From: Dendrolimus kikuchii
Lineage: Eukaryota; Arthropoda; Insecta; Lepidoptera; Lasiocampidae
Length of the DNA: 64,000 bases
NCBI GenBank assembly: GCA_019925095.2
Contig: CM034412.1
Coordinates: 2,046,001 to 2,110,000, forward strand
Direction: 5' to 3'
A model generated the notes under the pieces. The model did not search any database and had not been told where the DNA came from. It saw nothing but the letters and a program-made list of their open reading frames with translations. Shown here one piece after another: positions 51,652 through 62,320 of the stretch. The number at the start of each line of letters is the position of its first letter. Within the stretch, counting starts at the first letter, position 1. The position numbers and the translations under genes were made by a program.

Positions 51652-52456
51652 TAGTATTTTTTTAAATTTTCGCGACTAGTACACACAGGTGGTAGAGTAT
51701 TTGCTCGACTGGATGGCGACCACCCCTGGTCTAGAGTATGCCGCCATAACAACCTTGTGTTGTGTTCCGGCATTAGTGACCAGGTTCCAGTCTCCCTTAA
51801 GAGAGCAGCAGCGCATTTGTAGCACCTTTGTTGTTGCAAATGTCCATAGGCGATGGTAACCGCTTTCCATCTAGTGGGCCGTCTGCCTGTCTGCTGAACT
51901 CCTGCAATAAAAAAAAAAAAAAAAAAAAAACAATAAAACTTTATTATAATGGTTTTAACGGCGGTGCTTTATTTAAAGTTTATTCCGATGTTTCGGCCAC
52001 TTTTCAGTAGCCATGATTTGGAATCCGATCATCAAAGCTATTGAGACCCAAACCCAGCAAGAACACTATTGTCATACCTCAAGACACTGTGAGCTCTTTC
52101 TACATGAACAGGAACTCAACCCAAGTTGATTAAAAAATTTCTGTTTTTATGTTACCTCCTAACCATTTTAATATTATTAGTGCTAGGCATGTTACTGAAG
52201 TTTTTTTTGTGTCGTTTCGTCTCTTAAAGCCACAACATGTTGCGAAGCGGTGATAACTTATACCAAGCTGCTATAGAGCAAATAATAACCACAAACAAAA
52301 TTAAATAATTGAAATGGACAAGTTGGCGGTAGGATAAATAAAAACTTTAACATTAATCTTTAATGATTAACATCTTCGCCATCCGTGATTACTGCTATTG
52401 AAAAATGGTCGAAACGTCGAAATAAAAATAAAAAACAAAACTGTAAAAACGTAGTT
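51652..52456. mobile_element. Fold-back element, oldest copy, holding a SINE-A
   Basis: Flanked by GTAATACGAAATACG (51637-51651) and GTAATACGGAATACG (52457-52471). Left end AAATTTTCGCGACTAGTACAC is cut by the SINE; then GGTTTTAACGGCGGTG, ATTCCGATGTTTCGGCCAC, and at right GGTCGAAACGTCG and AAAACGTAGTTGTAATA. More diverged than the other copies. Confidence 0.75.
51687..51931 (+). repeat. SINE-A 3' four-fifths, long A tail
   Basis: Starts AGGTGGTAGAGTATTTGCTC and ends CTCCTGCAATAAAAAAAAAA with about 20 A. Nested in the fold-back element. Confidence 0.88.
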
Positions 52457-52471
52457 GTAATACGGAATACG

Positions 52472-52934
52472 GTGAAAAATGTTTTTATACCGATATCAAT
52501 AGTTGTGTCGTTTAGAAGTTAATAATACCGTTTATTACACAAATCAGTTATTGAATATAATGAATAATATTGATATGCCAATATTGCTGTCCACGAGTGT
52601 ACAGCGGAGATCACGTTACAAGTAACGTTTGTCGAAATAGTCGGCTGTCACAAAGGCTTTATCAAGATTGCGATGAAACCATCAATATTGTAAACCTTTT
52701 ACATCCTGGATTTTGAAAGATTGGATGGAAGGTTATAGATGGACGGGAAAAGTTATTTCTTCCACTATCATATCAGAATTTTCAAAACCTTTGTTATTCG
52801 TAGCGCAATGTAGTGTTTTTGAAGTATTTCGGAATATGTATAAGTCCAGCCGGCTTAGTGGTTAAGAGACTTATCATTTGTCATTATTATAACTATAACA
52901 TTATTTCTCTTTCCTTTTATTGTCTTGGTCTTAC
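52472..52934. other. Unassigned DNA
   Basis: CAGCCGGCTTAGTGGTTAAGAG at 52848 resembles a tRNA-type SINE head (box A-like), but no box B follows. Otherwise unrecognised. Confidence 0.35.
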
Positions 52935-53255
52935 TGAGAATGCATTATTTGCTACAACTCCATTAATTCTCCAAAAAGTAATTCTGTAACATACTCCTGT
53001 ACAAAAGTTATAAAAAAAAGAACTTGAGATATAAATAGAATATGAAATATAAAGAAAAACAATATTTAGCTAGACGTGTTGCTGGGGAGTTTCTTGCCGC
53101 TTCTCCTTTACAGCATCAACACGTTGCGAAGCGGTGTACATGGAATAGGAAGTAAAAATTAAATTTTAACTTACATGTATGGCCTTTAAAAAGTGTTCTC
53201 CAGTAGAAATTATTTTGAATAAAAACTTTTGAATTTGAATTTAAATCGCCTGGAT
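52935..53255 (+). repeat. LINE-C 3' end
   Basis: GAGAATGCATTATTTGCTAC, AAGTAATTCTGTAACATAC, GACGTGTTGCTGGGGAGTTT, CACGTTGCGAAGCGGTGTAC, AAAAACTTTTGAATTTGAAT. Best uninterrupted copy, with a TTTGAA-type tail. Confidence 0.7.
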
Positions 53256-53289
53256 TTGAACCTTGACTAAATGTTATTTATTTCCATCC

Positions 53290-53475
53290 ATGGGGAAACG
53301 GAGAAAGAATACAATTCCCTGGGTCCCGGTGGCCTGTCGTGAGAGGCAACAAAACAAATCACAACCGGATGGCAGAGCATTTGTCCGCCTGGATGGCTAC
53401 CACCCCTGGTCTAGAGTGTGCCGCCATTACAACCTTGAATTATGTTCCGGCATTAGTGGCCAGATTCTAATAACT
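53290..53475 (+). repeat. SINE-A 5' two-thirds, diverged
   Basis: GGAAACGGAGAAAGAATACA to TTCCGGCATTAGTGGCCAG. Confidence 0.75.
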
Positions 53476-53551
53476 GCTTAGAGAGCGTCAGCACTTTGAC
53501 AGATAGATAGACAGATTAAATTTAAAGACCATAAACAACTAATAGGACACG

Positions 53552-54120
53552 TAATATTTTGTTAAGTTTTCGCGATTTCTACACATAATAAAACTACTTG
53601 TCAACGCTTTTAAGCGCGGTAATTTATTTGATTGTAGTTATTCCGACGTTTCGACCTCTTTTCAGTGGCCGTGATCACGGAAGACAAAGATGTCAAATGT
53701 CCACGAGTATTGTTAAAGTTTTATTTAGCCTACCGCCAACTTGCTCATTTTAATTATTTAGGCTTAATTTTGCTCATGGTTATTATTTACTCTATGGGAG
53801 CCTAATCTAATTTACTACCAGTTCGCAACATGTTATGGCTTGAAGAGAAAAAGAGTTTCTTGCGCCGCTTCTTCTCTTAAAAGTAGCCGAAACGTCGGAA
53901 TAACAAAAATGAAATAAATTACATACATACATACATAACTTCACGCCAGTTCCCTTGCGGGGTAGGCACGAACAACAGAGCGCCATTCAGGCTTATTCTT
54001 ACACACGTCAATTGCTTTTTTGACATTCATAGTGTTCTTAAGGCTCCTGACATCACCTTCTGCTAGTACACGATCAAATTGATCGTGTACTCTATGAAAT
54101 AAATTACCGCGTAGTTTTAT
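53552..54120. mobile_element. Fold-back element with 11-12-bp duplication and nested RTE
   Basis: TAATAGGACACG flanks it at 53540-53551 and 54121-54132. Left end TAATATTTTGTTAAGTTTTCG; interior CTTTTCAGTGGCCGTGATCA, GCCTACCGCCAACTTG, GGCTTGAAGAGAAAAAG; right arm shortened to CCGCGTAGTTTTAT. Confidence 0.85.
53923..54093 (-). mobile_element. RTE insertion ending in a snap-back inversion
   Basis: ATGAAATAAATTAC at 53909-53922 and 54094-54107. Its 5' end (right side) reads AGTACACGATCAAATTGATCGTGTACT, a perfect 11-bp inverted repeat: the element copied itself backwards after the palindrome. RACMTRV region deleted. Confidence 0.88.
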
Positions 54121-54132
54121 TAATAGGACACG

Positions 54133-54379
54133 GTTTTGAAATTAACGCAAGAAAATCCGCGCTAAGCAACGCCACGGTTGATTATAATATGAGAAATGAA
54201 GAGCTGCTTTCTCCGTGATGAGATAACAGCTTTTCGCGCTGGGGCCTAGCGGAGTTGACAGCAATACTGAGTTATTCACCGACGTAATTTCTGTAGCGTG
54301 GTTTGGCACTGCAATGTCTACAATTTTGAATTCATGCCGTCCCCTAATATAGATTCTGTTTTATTTTTTATCACTCCAG
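54133..54379. other. Unassigned DNA
   Basis: No feature seen. Confidence 0.4.
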
Positions 54380-54895
54380 TGTGATTAGGAAAATGTGTGA
54401 AGAAACATCACGGGCCAAAGTCTGCTATTACTGTCGTCAGCCAATCACCGTCCGCTGCTGGAAATCGGTCTCGCCAAGTTGATGATAGTGCTTCTTCATT
54501 AGGGGTGAATGCTATAGTTACCACGCTTGGTATGCGGGTTGGTAACCGCAGTGCCAGCCTGTTTACATCGGGGACGCTGCTGCCTGTCTCCGGCTAGGGG
54601 ATTTGTATAGGCTGACTTTCTTGCGATGGTTGTACCGACATTGATCGGTTGCCAGAGCCTCGTTCGATGACGGCAGGCGGTACCGCGCGCTGGTGAGGTT
54701 GACGATTGGTTCCACAAGATATTAGTGGCAGACCCCTTGCCCCTGCTATTATTATCTCGTCAAAATCGCCGGACACTATCGACTCAAGCGCAAGTTTGTC
54801 TGATTTTGATATTCTGTTAATCCCAATGGCGTGCCCGTGGGACGTTACTGTGTTTATATAAATATAAGCAAAAATTCGCAAAATAAATGTTTAAA
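54380..54895 (-). other. GC-richer segment, possible LINE ORF1 debris
   Basis: Overlapping open frames on both strands of 66-95 codons, with composition like that of the R1 pseudogene next door (minus strand: KSDKLALESIVSGDFDEIII). No zinc knuckle or known motif seen. Call rests on composition and position only. Confidence 0.3.
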
Positions 54896-55079
54896 ATTTT
54901 GGTAACTTTTCAATATTCATTTGCGCTAACGCCGTTTCTGCTGATGGTAATACCAATTTTTTTAACCGACTTTAAAAAGGAGGAGGTTCTCAATTCGTCG
55001 TGTAAATATTATTTTTTATGTGTATGTTCAGTCATAACTTTTTGTTTCTGAACCGACTTTGATGATTTTGATTAGTTTT
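54896..55079. repeat. Unclassified repeat-like spacer
   Basis: ACCGACTTTAAAAAGGAGGAGG, CTCAATTCGTCG and GAACCGACTTTGATGATTT are wording common in moth repeats and echo 21990-22080. Confidence 0.35.
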
Positions 55080-56040
55080 TGGAACATGGCACTGGGTCTC
55101 CTAATATTAGGCAGCTAGCGTGGAAGCTCTTCCGCTGCCGTCTTGGTCCTAGGGGCTATTTGTTGAAAATGTACCGAAATATTCCTACGACTAACGAGAA
55201 ACAATTCTAGATACTTTATGGTGTTTCTAACTGCGATAGGAACACCTCCGATAACGATACTTGAGTCTGGAAATGATCGGTGACAAGGATCGCGAGATAT
55301 CACGACCTCTGGCTTTCTGTATTTATTGTGCAATCTCCAGACGAAATCGCCGGATCGTGCCGACAATACAAGACACCCGAGCCTTGCCCAAGATGTACGT
55401 ACCAGTGGCTCCTCCCGCGCGCTACGACCAGCATGCTGTCGACATGACAGTAACAAATAACGTTTACGCCTGGGAGATAGTGCCATTAATCATCCAGTTG
55501 CATGCGATGTTTCACAATAGAGGGCCAAGAACAGATCCCTGTAGGACACTGCAGGGCATGGCTTGCCGATTCCATCTCCCGTGAACCGTGTAGATATAGC
55601 TCACCTATTCGACGTAGGTAGATCCCCTGGTGAAAGAAGTGGTGGTGTTAAACATTAGTGATGTCAGCAAACACGACTAAATAGACCTCGCCTTGGAAAA
55701 TCGTGTGCTCCATCAGCTTTCTCAAGCGCATGTTGACATCTAAAATTCATTCTCAAGTGTCTATAATTATTATCCAGTCTGATATATATAATTATTCGTC
55801 AGGTACCGAATAAGGCGGTCTGCAATAACTTATTCAAAGTGTTTGCCCATCATTTCCAGTAGCACATTGAAGTGATAGACGGATGGCAAGTCTGCCTGGT
55901 GTCCCTCTTTTCGCAGTAGGATCATCGTCTCCGTGTATCACCTCTGCGGAGGCCAGCCTTGCTGCAAGCCTGCGTTGAAAGAGCTGATCAATCGGGCTCT
56001 AGGACCTCGAATGACAGAATCCACGCACGTCCTGTGTATA
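55080..56040 (-). pseudogene. R1-type reverse transcriptase, heavily decayed
   Basis: Minus-strand pieces in several frames: MRLRKLMEHTIFQGEVYLVVFADI, LPGVNVICYCHVDSMLVVARG (where the YADD box should be, here CHVDS), IVIGGVPIAVRNTIKYLELFL and APRTKTAAEELP. The order matches an R1-clade RT palm and thumb. Frameshifts and loss of the catalytic Asp pair show it is dead. Confidence 0.62.
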
Positions 56041-56138
56041 CCATAAAGGCCGCCTCCAGTTTTATTGACGTTATATAAAACTAACAAAATGAACCTATTT
56101 TTGACATAAAAATGTAATTAAACTGCTTAAATTAACGA

Positions 56139-56424
56139 TTGACGGAAAGAATGCATGATGAAAGAATGACTAAACAGATATACAATGCAAAAGTGGATGG
56201 ATGCAGAAGTCGTGGAAAGCTACGACACACCTTCCATGATCAAATTGATCGTGTACTAGCAGAAGGTGATGTCAGGAGCCTTAAGAACAGACGAACGTGC
56301 ATGACAAGAGCTATGAATGCCAAAGAAGCAAGTGAGGTGTGTAAGAATAAGTCTAAATGGCGCTCTATTGTACGTGCCTACCCCGCAAGGGAACTGGTGT
56401 GAAGTTATGTATGTATGTATGTAA
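56139..56424 (+). mobile_element. RTE 3' fragment
   Basis: ERMHDERMTKQIYNAKVDGC to RELV-stop (GGTGTGA), tail of 3-4 GTAT units. ATTGAC occurs at both borders (56131 and 56426 region), a weak duplication. Confidence 0.87.
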
Positions 56425-56761
56425 ATTGACAATATTTTTCGAATATTCAGGTGAAAATATCTCATCTGCGATATTACTTAGGGGACAAATTAAACTCATC
56501 ACATATGTAACAAAAACAGCCTATAAAATTATATTAAAATTAATAGTGGCCGCTGAAAACAAAAAATGCCGCCACTAGTCCATACAAAGCTACCCAAAAC
56601 CTTTTATGTGAAACATTCATGACTTTGTTGGTAAGGTTTTTTTAATACGTTGGCGTAAGTGAATTCTGTAAATCTATATCTTCAAAAGTGTGGTCATGTG
56701 CGAGTGAGATAGGAAACGCCATTTAGGTAGGCCGTTGACTTGACTTGACTTTTGTTGATTT
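56425..56761. other. Unassigned DNA
   Basis: No feature seen. Confidence 0.4.
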
Positions 56762-56776
56762 TGGCTCCAACGCCTT

Positions 56777-57008
56777 CTGCGGAGAGGCTAGGTCATATAC
56801 CCGTAGCCCTGGCATAAGGCGCAGGACGGAACATCCAGGGGTTTTAGTGGGTATCCCTAACCGGGGGTGGCAACAGCATGGCACCAATTCTGACTGGGCC
56901 CGATCTGGCGGACCCCACACACAGGTCGCGAATATCCCCCCAAGGTTCTGCCCTTGTCGCGACTTATGGTCCTCAAGCGGATTTCCCCTGGCTAAAAAAA
57001 AAAAAAAA
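56777..57008 (+). mobile_element. R1-type LINE 3' end, 232 bp, 15-bp target duplication
   Basis: TGGCTCCAACGCCTT at 56762-56776 and 57009-57023. Contains GTGGGTATCCCTAACCG and GGCGGACCCCACACACAGG, homologous to the 3' UTR at 11825-11965, and ends in A15. Severely 5'-truncated. Confidence 0.9.
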
Positions 57009-57023
57009 TGGCTCCAACGCCTT

Positions 57024-57532
57024 TGGCATTGATTTCGCCAATGTCGCCGTAAATGCGAAAAATATACGGAAAATGACAGGTGAACTAATGTAGCAAATTA
57101 AGCTCTATAAAATATATTTTGACCGGTACATTGTATAGTAAGGTTTTCTGTATACCTGTAGGTAGGCCGTTAACTCGAAATGATCGAAATGAGAACCAGT
57201 GGTAGGTGCCTCGCTGTTTGTGACACGCCACTCCGCTGTCACATTGATTTCGCGAACCAACGTCATGAAATGGCATTACCATCAACAATTATCTCGAGGG
57301 AATTTCGACTTTATGATAGGAACACTTTAAGACTATTATGATTTAAAATAGGTATTTGAAATATTTTCGGCGCATTACTATGGACAGGGAATAATTATTA
57401 GTATAATAGCTTTCGAATGAGATATTTTATGTGTTTTACAAATCTGAGAAATGAGAAGAAAAATCGGCTAAGTGCGTGTAATTCCCCCATAATAAACGAT
57501 TCTGTAGAGCTAATAATAATAATAATAATCGG
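57024..57532. other. Unassigned DNA
   Basis: 500 bp with no recognised feature; (AAT)n at 57515-57530 belongs to the next SINE tail. Confidence 0.4.
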
Positions 57533-57760
57533 CAGACAAACACACACATTGTATATCCCCAAATTAAGAAAGTTACGTTTGTGTTATGGGTAATATACAA
57601 CGGACTACTCTGGGGCCGATCTCAGACACGCAGACCATAGTAAATAACGGAGAAAAGACGTTTTCCGAAATTTTCTATACCAGGAATCGAACCCGGAGCC
57701 TCTGCGTTGCAGTGAGGTAAGCCGGCAAAGGCTTAGCCCGCTCAACCACAGAGGCCGTCT
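57533..57760 (-). repeat. SINE-2, full length
   Basis: Minus strand: GACGGCCTCTGTGGTTGAGC (box A TGGTTGAGCGGG) and GGGTTCGATTCCTGG (box B), then CTCCGTTATTTACTATGGTC and the AT(TAT)n tail. Leu/Ser-like tRNA head is suggested by the wording only. Confidence 0.85.
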
Positions 57761-57999
57761 AGAGCTGTCCAGCATCCGTTGTTATCTTATTTGACTACAT
57801 AACCCTAAAAAACGAATTTAATCTAAACTACCTCCTATTTCAAAAAGTACATAACTCATTTATTACAAATACGTTAAGCAATTAAAGTCTTTTTAAAATA
57901 CTGAGTTGCACAACTTTAAGGACTTTGAAATTTAAATTTTAAAAAATCTTTATAGAATATTGTTATGACTCTTTTAAAAATCAGTGTATTCATAAAGGT
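57761..57999. other. AT-rich spacer
   Basis: Nothing recognised. Confidence 0.4.
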
Positions 58000-58140
58000 C
58001 CCTGGTTTGATTCCTGGCATTGTAAATTAGTAAACCAACTATTCGTATTATGGTCTGTGTAACTGGGGTCGGGCCCAGAGAGGTCCGTTGTATATGGCCC
58101 ATAACACAACCGTAACTTACTTAGCATGGGCATATACATA
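58000..58140 (+). repeat. SINE-2 copy lacking box A
   Basis: CCTGGTTTGATTCCTGGC, ATTATGGTCTGTGTAACTGG, GAGGTCCGTTGTATATGGCC. Confidence 0.7.
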
Positions 58141-58267
58141 TAGGTACAATATATAAGTTTATTTGCCAATTATTACGAAGTGGAACACTTACAAGTCAAT
58201 AGATGACGCTGTACAATAATTGAAGATGCAAACATTTCCGACCCATACAAGGAATATGTTTATTTTT

Positions 58268-58500
58268 ATAGCTTTATTGCATGAGTTCAGCAGACCGGCA
58301 GACTGCCCACCTGATGGAAAGCGGTTACCATCACCTATGGACATTTGCAACACCAAAGACGTTACAAATGCGCTGCCACACATTGAACACAACTCAAGGT
58401 TGATATGGCAGCATACTCTAGATCCAGGCGGGCAAATACCCTACCACCTGGCTGTGGGCTGTTTATGTCGCCTTTTACAACAGGCCGTCCGGCCTCGAGT
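58268..58500 (-). repeat. SINE-A with internal deletion
   Basis: GAGTTCAGCAGACCGGCAG to ACAACAGGCCGTCCGGCC; about 25 bases at GCTCTCTTAAGGGAGACTGG are missing. Confidence 0.78.
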
Positions 58501-58763
58501 CACAACAATAGTCTGGGCAGAAGATCTTCCCTTTGTTGAGACGGAGGAGCATTCAGCATACCATCTCGCTCCTCCACCCATTAATTTATGCGGGTAGACT
58601 GTGAATACATTCTCTCCGCTCATATTATATAAGGTACAGGTGAGCTCGGCACACGGCAGTTGTTAGCCAACCACTAGGGCGGACACAAGTCATGCTAGGT
58701 GTATCCTGTACAGTTTCCGTTGTAAGGATAGAACAAACACTACCACGTTTAAGACCTACCTAC
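58501..58763. other. Unassigned, GC-balanced DNA
   Basis: No repeat partner in the window and no convincing frame. Confidence 0.4.
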
Positions 58764-58834
58764 TGTCTTATTCATATTGAATTAAGAATCTTAAAGAAGC
58801 GTTCAAACTTACTCTAATGAAATATGAATAAGAC
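58764..58834. mobile_element. Partial hairpin MITE (15998 type)
   Basis: GTCTTATTCATATTGAATTA and GAAATATGAATAAGAC with CTTAAAGAAGCGTTCAAAC between. The left inner arm is deleted. Confidence 0.6.
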
Positions 58835-59261
58835 TGCTAGTAGATATTGATTCTTTTTAAATGTTCCGCAAACCTTCCTTTACTGAAGAAATATCTGAAA
58901 TTAATAACTGTATAAGAAACGCAAAGTTCCAATAATTGAGGATGATTGATGAGAGGTGCTTCAGGATAAAGTTTTCTGGGTACTGCAGGGCGGATCGGAC
59001 GAAGCAGTAATTGTAACTTGGGATTACATTCGTTCATAGAGTGAAGGTACGTAGTGTCTCTTTCTTTCTTATTATTTTGGGACTCGCCACATTGGGCTTG
59101 TCAGCCCCACAATTTAACACCTAACATACATTAAAGTATACATTTTTGAATTCAAATAATTACTTCGCTAACAAGCCCATTTTTAGGCTGAGCTGATAGT
59201 TTTATCATTATTATTTATTTACTGATAAAATTGTGAGATACTCTTCCTAACATATTTCTTA
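58835..59261. other. Unassigned DNA
   Basis: No feature seen. Confidence 0.4.
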
Positions 59262-59530
59262 TATGTACATACATACATAACTTCACGCCAGTTCCCTTGC
59301 GGGGTAGGCACGAACAACAGAGCGCCATTTAGGCTTATTCTTACACACCTCACTTGCTTCTTTGACATTAATAACTCTTGTCATGCACGCTCGTCTGTTC
59401 TTAAGGCTCCTGACATCACCTTCTGCTAGTACACGATCAATTTGATCATGAAAGGTGTGTCGTGGCCTTCCACGACTTCTGCATCCATCCACTTTTGCAT
59501 TGTATATCTGTTTAGTCATTCTTTCATCAA
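59262..59530 (-). mobile_element. RTE 3' fragment, well preserved
   Basis: A continuous 78-codon frame from MTKQIYNAKVDGCRSRGRPR to the RELA stop at the left, then a short GTAT tail. Confidence 0.88.
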
Positions 59531-59852
59531 ATATAGAAATAGCTCAGAAATGTTTAGTAAGTAAGGCCTCTAGTAAAATTTGGAAATAAAGAAATAAAGA
59601 AAAAAGAGAAAATAAAATACAAAAGAAAATAAAAAACGAAAATAAAAATACCAAAATAAGAAAACAAACAAAAAAGAGATAAGCCCGGACAATCCAGTTC
59701 GTCCGGAGAAAGGGAGAATTAAAAAAAAAAAAAAAATCTTAAGCATATATATATAGCAATTTTAACGAAACTCGAAACCTTTGAAATATTCATATGAGTC
59801 CGTCTGTTCTTTTTTACTTTTATCAAAAATTTATTTGTAAAAAAATATTTCG
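59531..59852. other. A-rich DNA
   Basis: A-rich AAATAAAGAAAATAAA stretch 59580-59680, nothing else. Confidence 0.5.
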
Positions 59853-60521
59853 TATACTCTGATTTTAATTACCTGGACTAAAATGACAACTGCCATTGAC
59901 CTTTTTTATGTTGCAAACTTGGGGCATAGTGTCGTAGTATGGCTCATTTATATGCGAGTCGTGTGAATTGAATCCTGTTGAATTTCTATAGGATTCAACT
60001 CACAGTGGTGAGAGGAATCAACTGCTCACACAACTCACTCATGAATGAGCCAGTCGGGGCCCCCAAGACGCAGATATGCGCTAGATCTCCTTTCGTGATT
60101 CCGCTACAGGGGTCCTCCAGCACCTGGGGAGCGGAGAAACTAACCCCTGTTAACGAAGTGAGTTTGCCTCTCCCGGGGCATTCTCAAGTACTGATGCGCA
60201 GGATTAGTGTGGGCGTAACTACGCTCTAGTCTCCCGCTATTCCTACCATGAGCGTGGGACACATGGGAGGAAGGGGGTTTTAGTCGAGTATTAGCTCATG
60301 GGTTACCTCTTCAATAAGGGTACCCGGCTGAGTCTCCACACAAGCCAGTAATTGACTCTGTTTTCTGCGCCATCTTCACTGGATAACTGTCATTGATTTA
60401 GTCTAATCTTAGTAAAGGACCTGGTAGTGTACGAAAAAAAACACTATCCTCCAAGCTTACAACATAAAAAGAGTCCATCGCTGTTGTCATTTTAGTCCAG
60501 GTAATTAAAAATTAGAGTATA
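59853..60521. mobile_element. Inverted-repeat element, 669 bp, GC-rich interior
   Basis: Arms of about 38 bp: TATACTCTGATTTTAATTAC + CTGGACTAAAATGACAAC on the left and its near-exact inverse ending GTCCAGGTAATTAAAAATTAG + AGTATA on the right. The interior is unlike the flanks: GGGGCCCCCAAGACGC, CAGCACCTGGGGAGCGGAG, CTCTCCCGGGGCATTC, CATGGGAGGAAGGGGG. An 83-codon frame (59978-60229) has no recognised motif. Best read as a non-autonomous DNA transposon with captured DNA, but no target duplication and no second copy were seen. Confidence 0.6.
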
Positions 60522-60759
60522 AATTCTAAATGCACAATAACATTTTTACGGAATCCTTCCACGTGCCTGAACTGGCACGCACTTGGCCCTTTTACTTTTC
60601 AGCTCATTACATCATATTAATGTAATATGTCGAAACTTTCTTCTTTTTTTTTTTAGATTTTTTTTAATACAGGCAATATAAAGAGTATGTATATATTGAC
60701 GTCTTAACTACCCAATAAGATGCTATAATATCCGTAACTTTAATAACTAATGATTGTCT
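60522..60759. other. AT-rich spacer
   Basis: GTGCCTGAACTGGCACGC at 60563 is a small hairpin. Otherwise nothing. Confidence 0.4.
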
Positions 60760-60849
60760 GTCTTACTGAGTATGCACTGTTTGCTGCAACTCCATGAATT
60801 CTTCAAAAGTAATTCTGTAACATACTTCTGTATAAAACTTGAGGTATAA

Positions 60850-60889
<40 letters not shown>

Positions 60890-61385
60890 CGACACACACA
60901 CATCCACACATACACACACACACACACACACAAAACCACACGCACTCATAGTTTTAGGTTAATTAATTAATAAATCAATTATATTTAAGTTTCTATAATA
61001 AAATTATGTTGGGTGCCGCGATACAGACCTAGAGTCTAGTGCAGCAACCGCCGCCAAAAAATTTGTAGCCTTAATTTTAACTACTATATAAGTTTTAGAT
61101 ATAATTATATAAGGCCTAGAAATAAGTTTATACAAATAAATGAATTTGAATTTGAATTTGAAATAGAATAAGAAATATAAATAAAATCAATTTTTATTTA
61201 GACGTATTGCTGGGGAGTTTCTTTCCGCTTCTTCTTCTTAACAGCAATAACACGTTGCGAAGAGTACATAGAGTACATAGAATAGGAAGTAGAATTAAAT
61301 TTTAACTTATATGTATGATCTTCAAAAAGTTTTCTCCAGTGGAACTCATTTTGAATAAAAACTTTTGAATTTGAATGTTTCAGAC
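60760..61385 (+). repeat. LINE-C 3' end, interrupted
   Basis: Left part GAGTATGCACTGTTTGCTGC to ACTTGAGGTATAAAT (to 60852); right part AGACGTATTGCTGGGGAGTT to AAAACTTTTGAATTTGAATG (61190-61380). A (CA)n tract and another LINE 3' end (61000-61165, ending in GAATTTGAATTTGAATTTGA) lie between. Confidence 0.6.
60853..60932. repeat. (CA)n microsatellite
   Basis: Two CA tracts separated by CGCCGACACACACACATCCA. Confidence 0.95.
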
Positions 61386-61486
61386 GGAGTTTCATACGTA
61401 ATTTTTTATTCACAGGAATTGATTTTTATATACAAAATGTATTTGAAATTCAAATCAATTTTTTGTGAACCATTCGTAATATTTAT
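61386..61486. other. Short spacer
   Basis: Nothing recognised. Confidence 0.4.
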
Positions 61487-61666
61487 TACTAGCTATCGTA
61501 TTCAAATTTACTAACGGTCGCTCAGTGGTCGAAATTCGACCATAATTAATTTAAATTATAAATTTGAACATTATTAAGGTTCTGTTGTCAAAGACTATAT
61601 ATACTTCTGTAATCATAGATTTCGCCAAGGCTACACTGTTAATTTGACTTTAACAATAAACAAAAT
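61487..61666 (-). mobile_element. Helitron 3' half (35268 type)
   Basis: GTGGTCGAAATTCGACCA stem-loop, AACATTATTAAGGTTCTGT, GCCAAGGCTACACTGTTAA. Cut off at AATAAACAAAA. The CTAG tip is mutated. Confidence 0.72.
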
Positions 61667-61800
61667 ACGCTACCACGGCTTTATGGGTATAAAGACGAGA
61701 AAATACTCTACCACCTGACTGTGAGTTGTTTTGTCGCCTCTTACGACAGGTGCCCGGCCGCAGGAAATCGTATTCTTTCTCCGTTCCCGCACGGATATGT
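61667..61800 (-). repeat. tRNA-SINE head remnant plus SINE-A 5' part
   Basis: TACGCTACCACGGCTTT is the tip of a reversed tRNA-SINE; TACTCTACCACCTGACTGTG to CCCGCACGGATA is the reversed 5' third of SINE-A. Confidence 0.65.
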
Positions 61801-62275
61801 TATTAAATAAATAGTAAATAGTTTCTTGGTTTATTTTTATCTGCAAATGAGCAAACTTGTAAATAATTACAGACCCGAAGAAAATAATAGAATCCATCAG
61901 AAGTTGAACAAGTCACGGCGCCTTCAGTAGATAAGGTATTCCATATCTGGGTTGAATAGCTCCTTTGTTAGTCCGGCGGACCCCAAATAACTCACTGCAT
62001 GAGTGACACGCGTCTTAATTAAGTTTAACTTAGTTGTTTATTAGCTTAAGTGTAACTTAAATTACTGTTTACGTTCTCTAATTTTAACGTTTTGGCAGTT
62101 TAAGTTGCTTGGAATCTTGGAATGATCCTAGTATCTGTTGGGAGCTTAGAAAGTGGTGTTTTGCTAATTAGTTATGAGGGACTTAGGTTTAGTGGTCTAA
62201 TTTTAGTCTTGTGGGACTATAGCCAGAACATTATTGTCGTAAATTAAGATTTTATTTAGTATATTTGCTAAGACT
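61801..62275. other. Unassigned DNA
   Basis: 475 bp with no recognised feature; 61920-62010 is slightly GC-richer. Confidence 0.4.
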
Positions 62276-62320
62276 GGTCGCCTGTGGTCGAAATTCGACC
62301 ATAATAATTAATGTCAATTT

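Noticed and set aside
54397..54881. Host exon in the GC-richer segment
   Set aside because: Frames overlap on both strands, lack splice sites with matching phase and adjoin an R1 pseudogene; more likely LINE debris.
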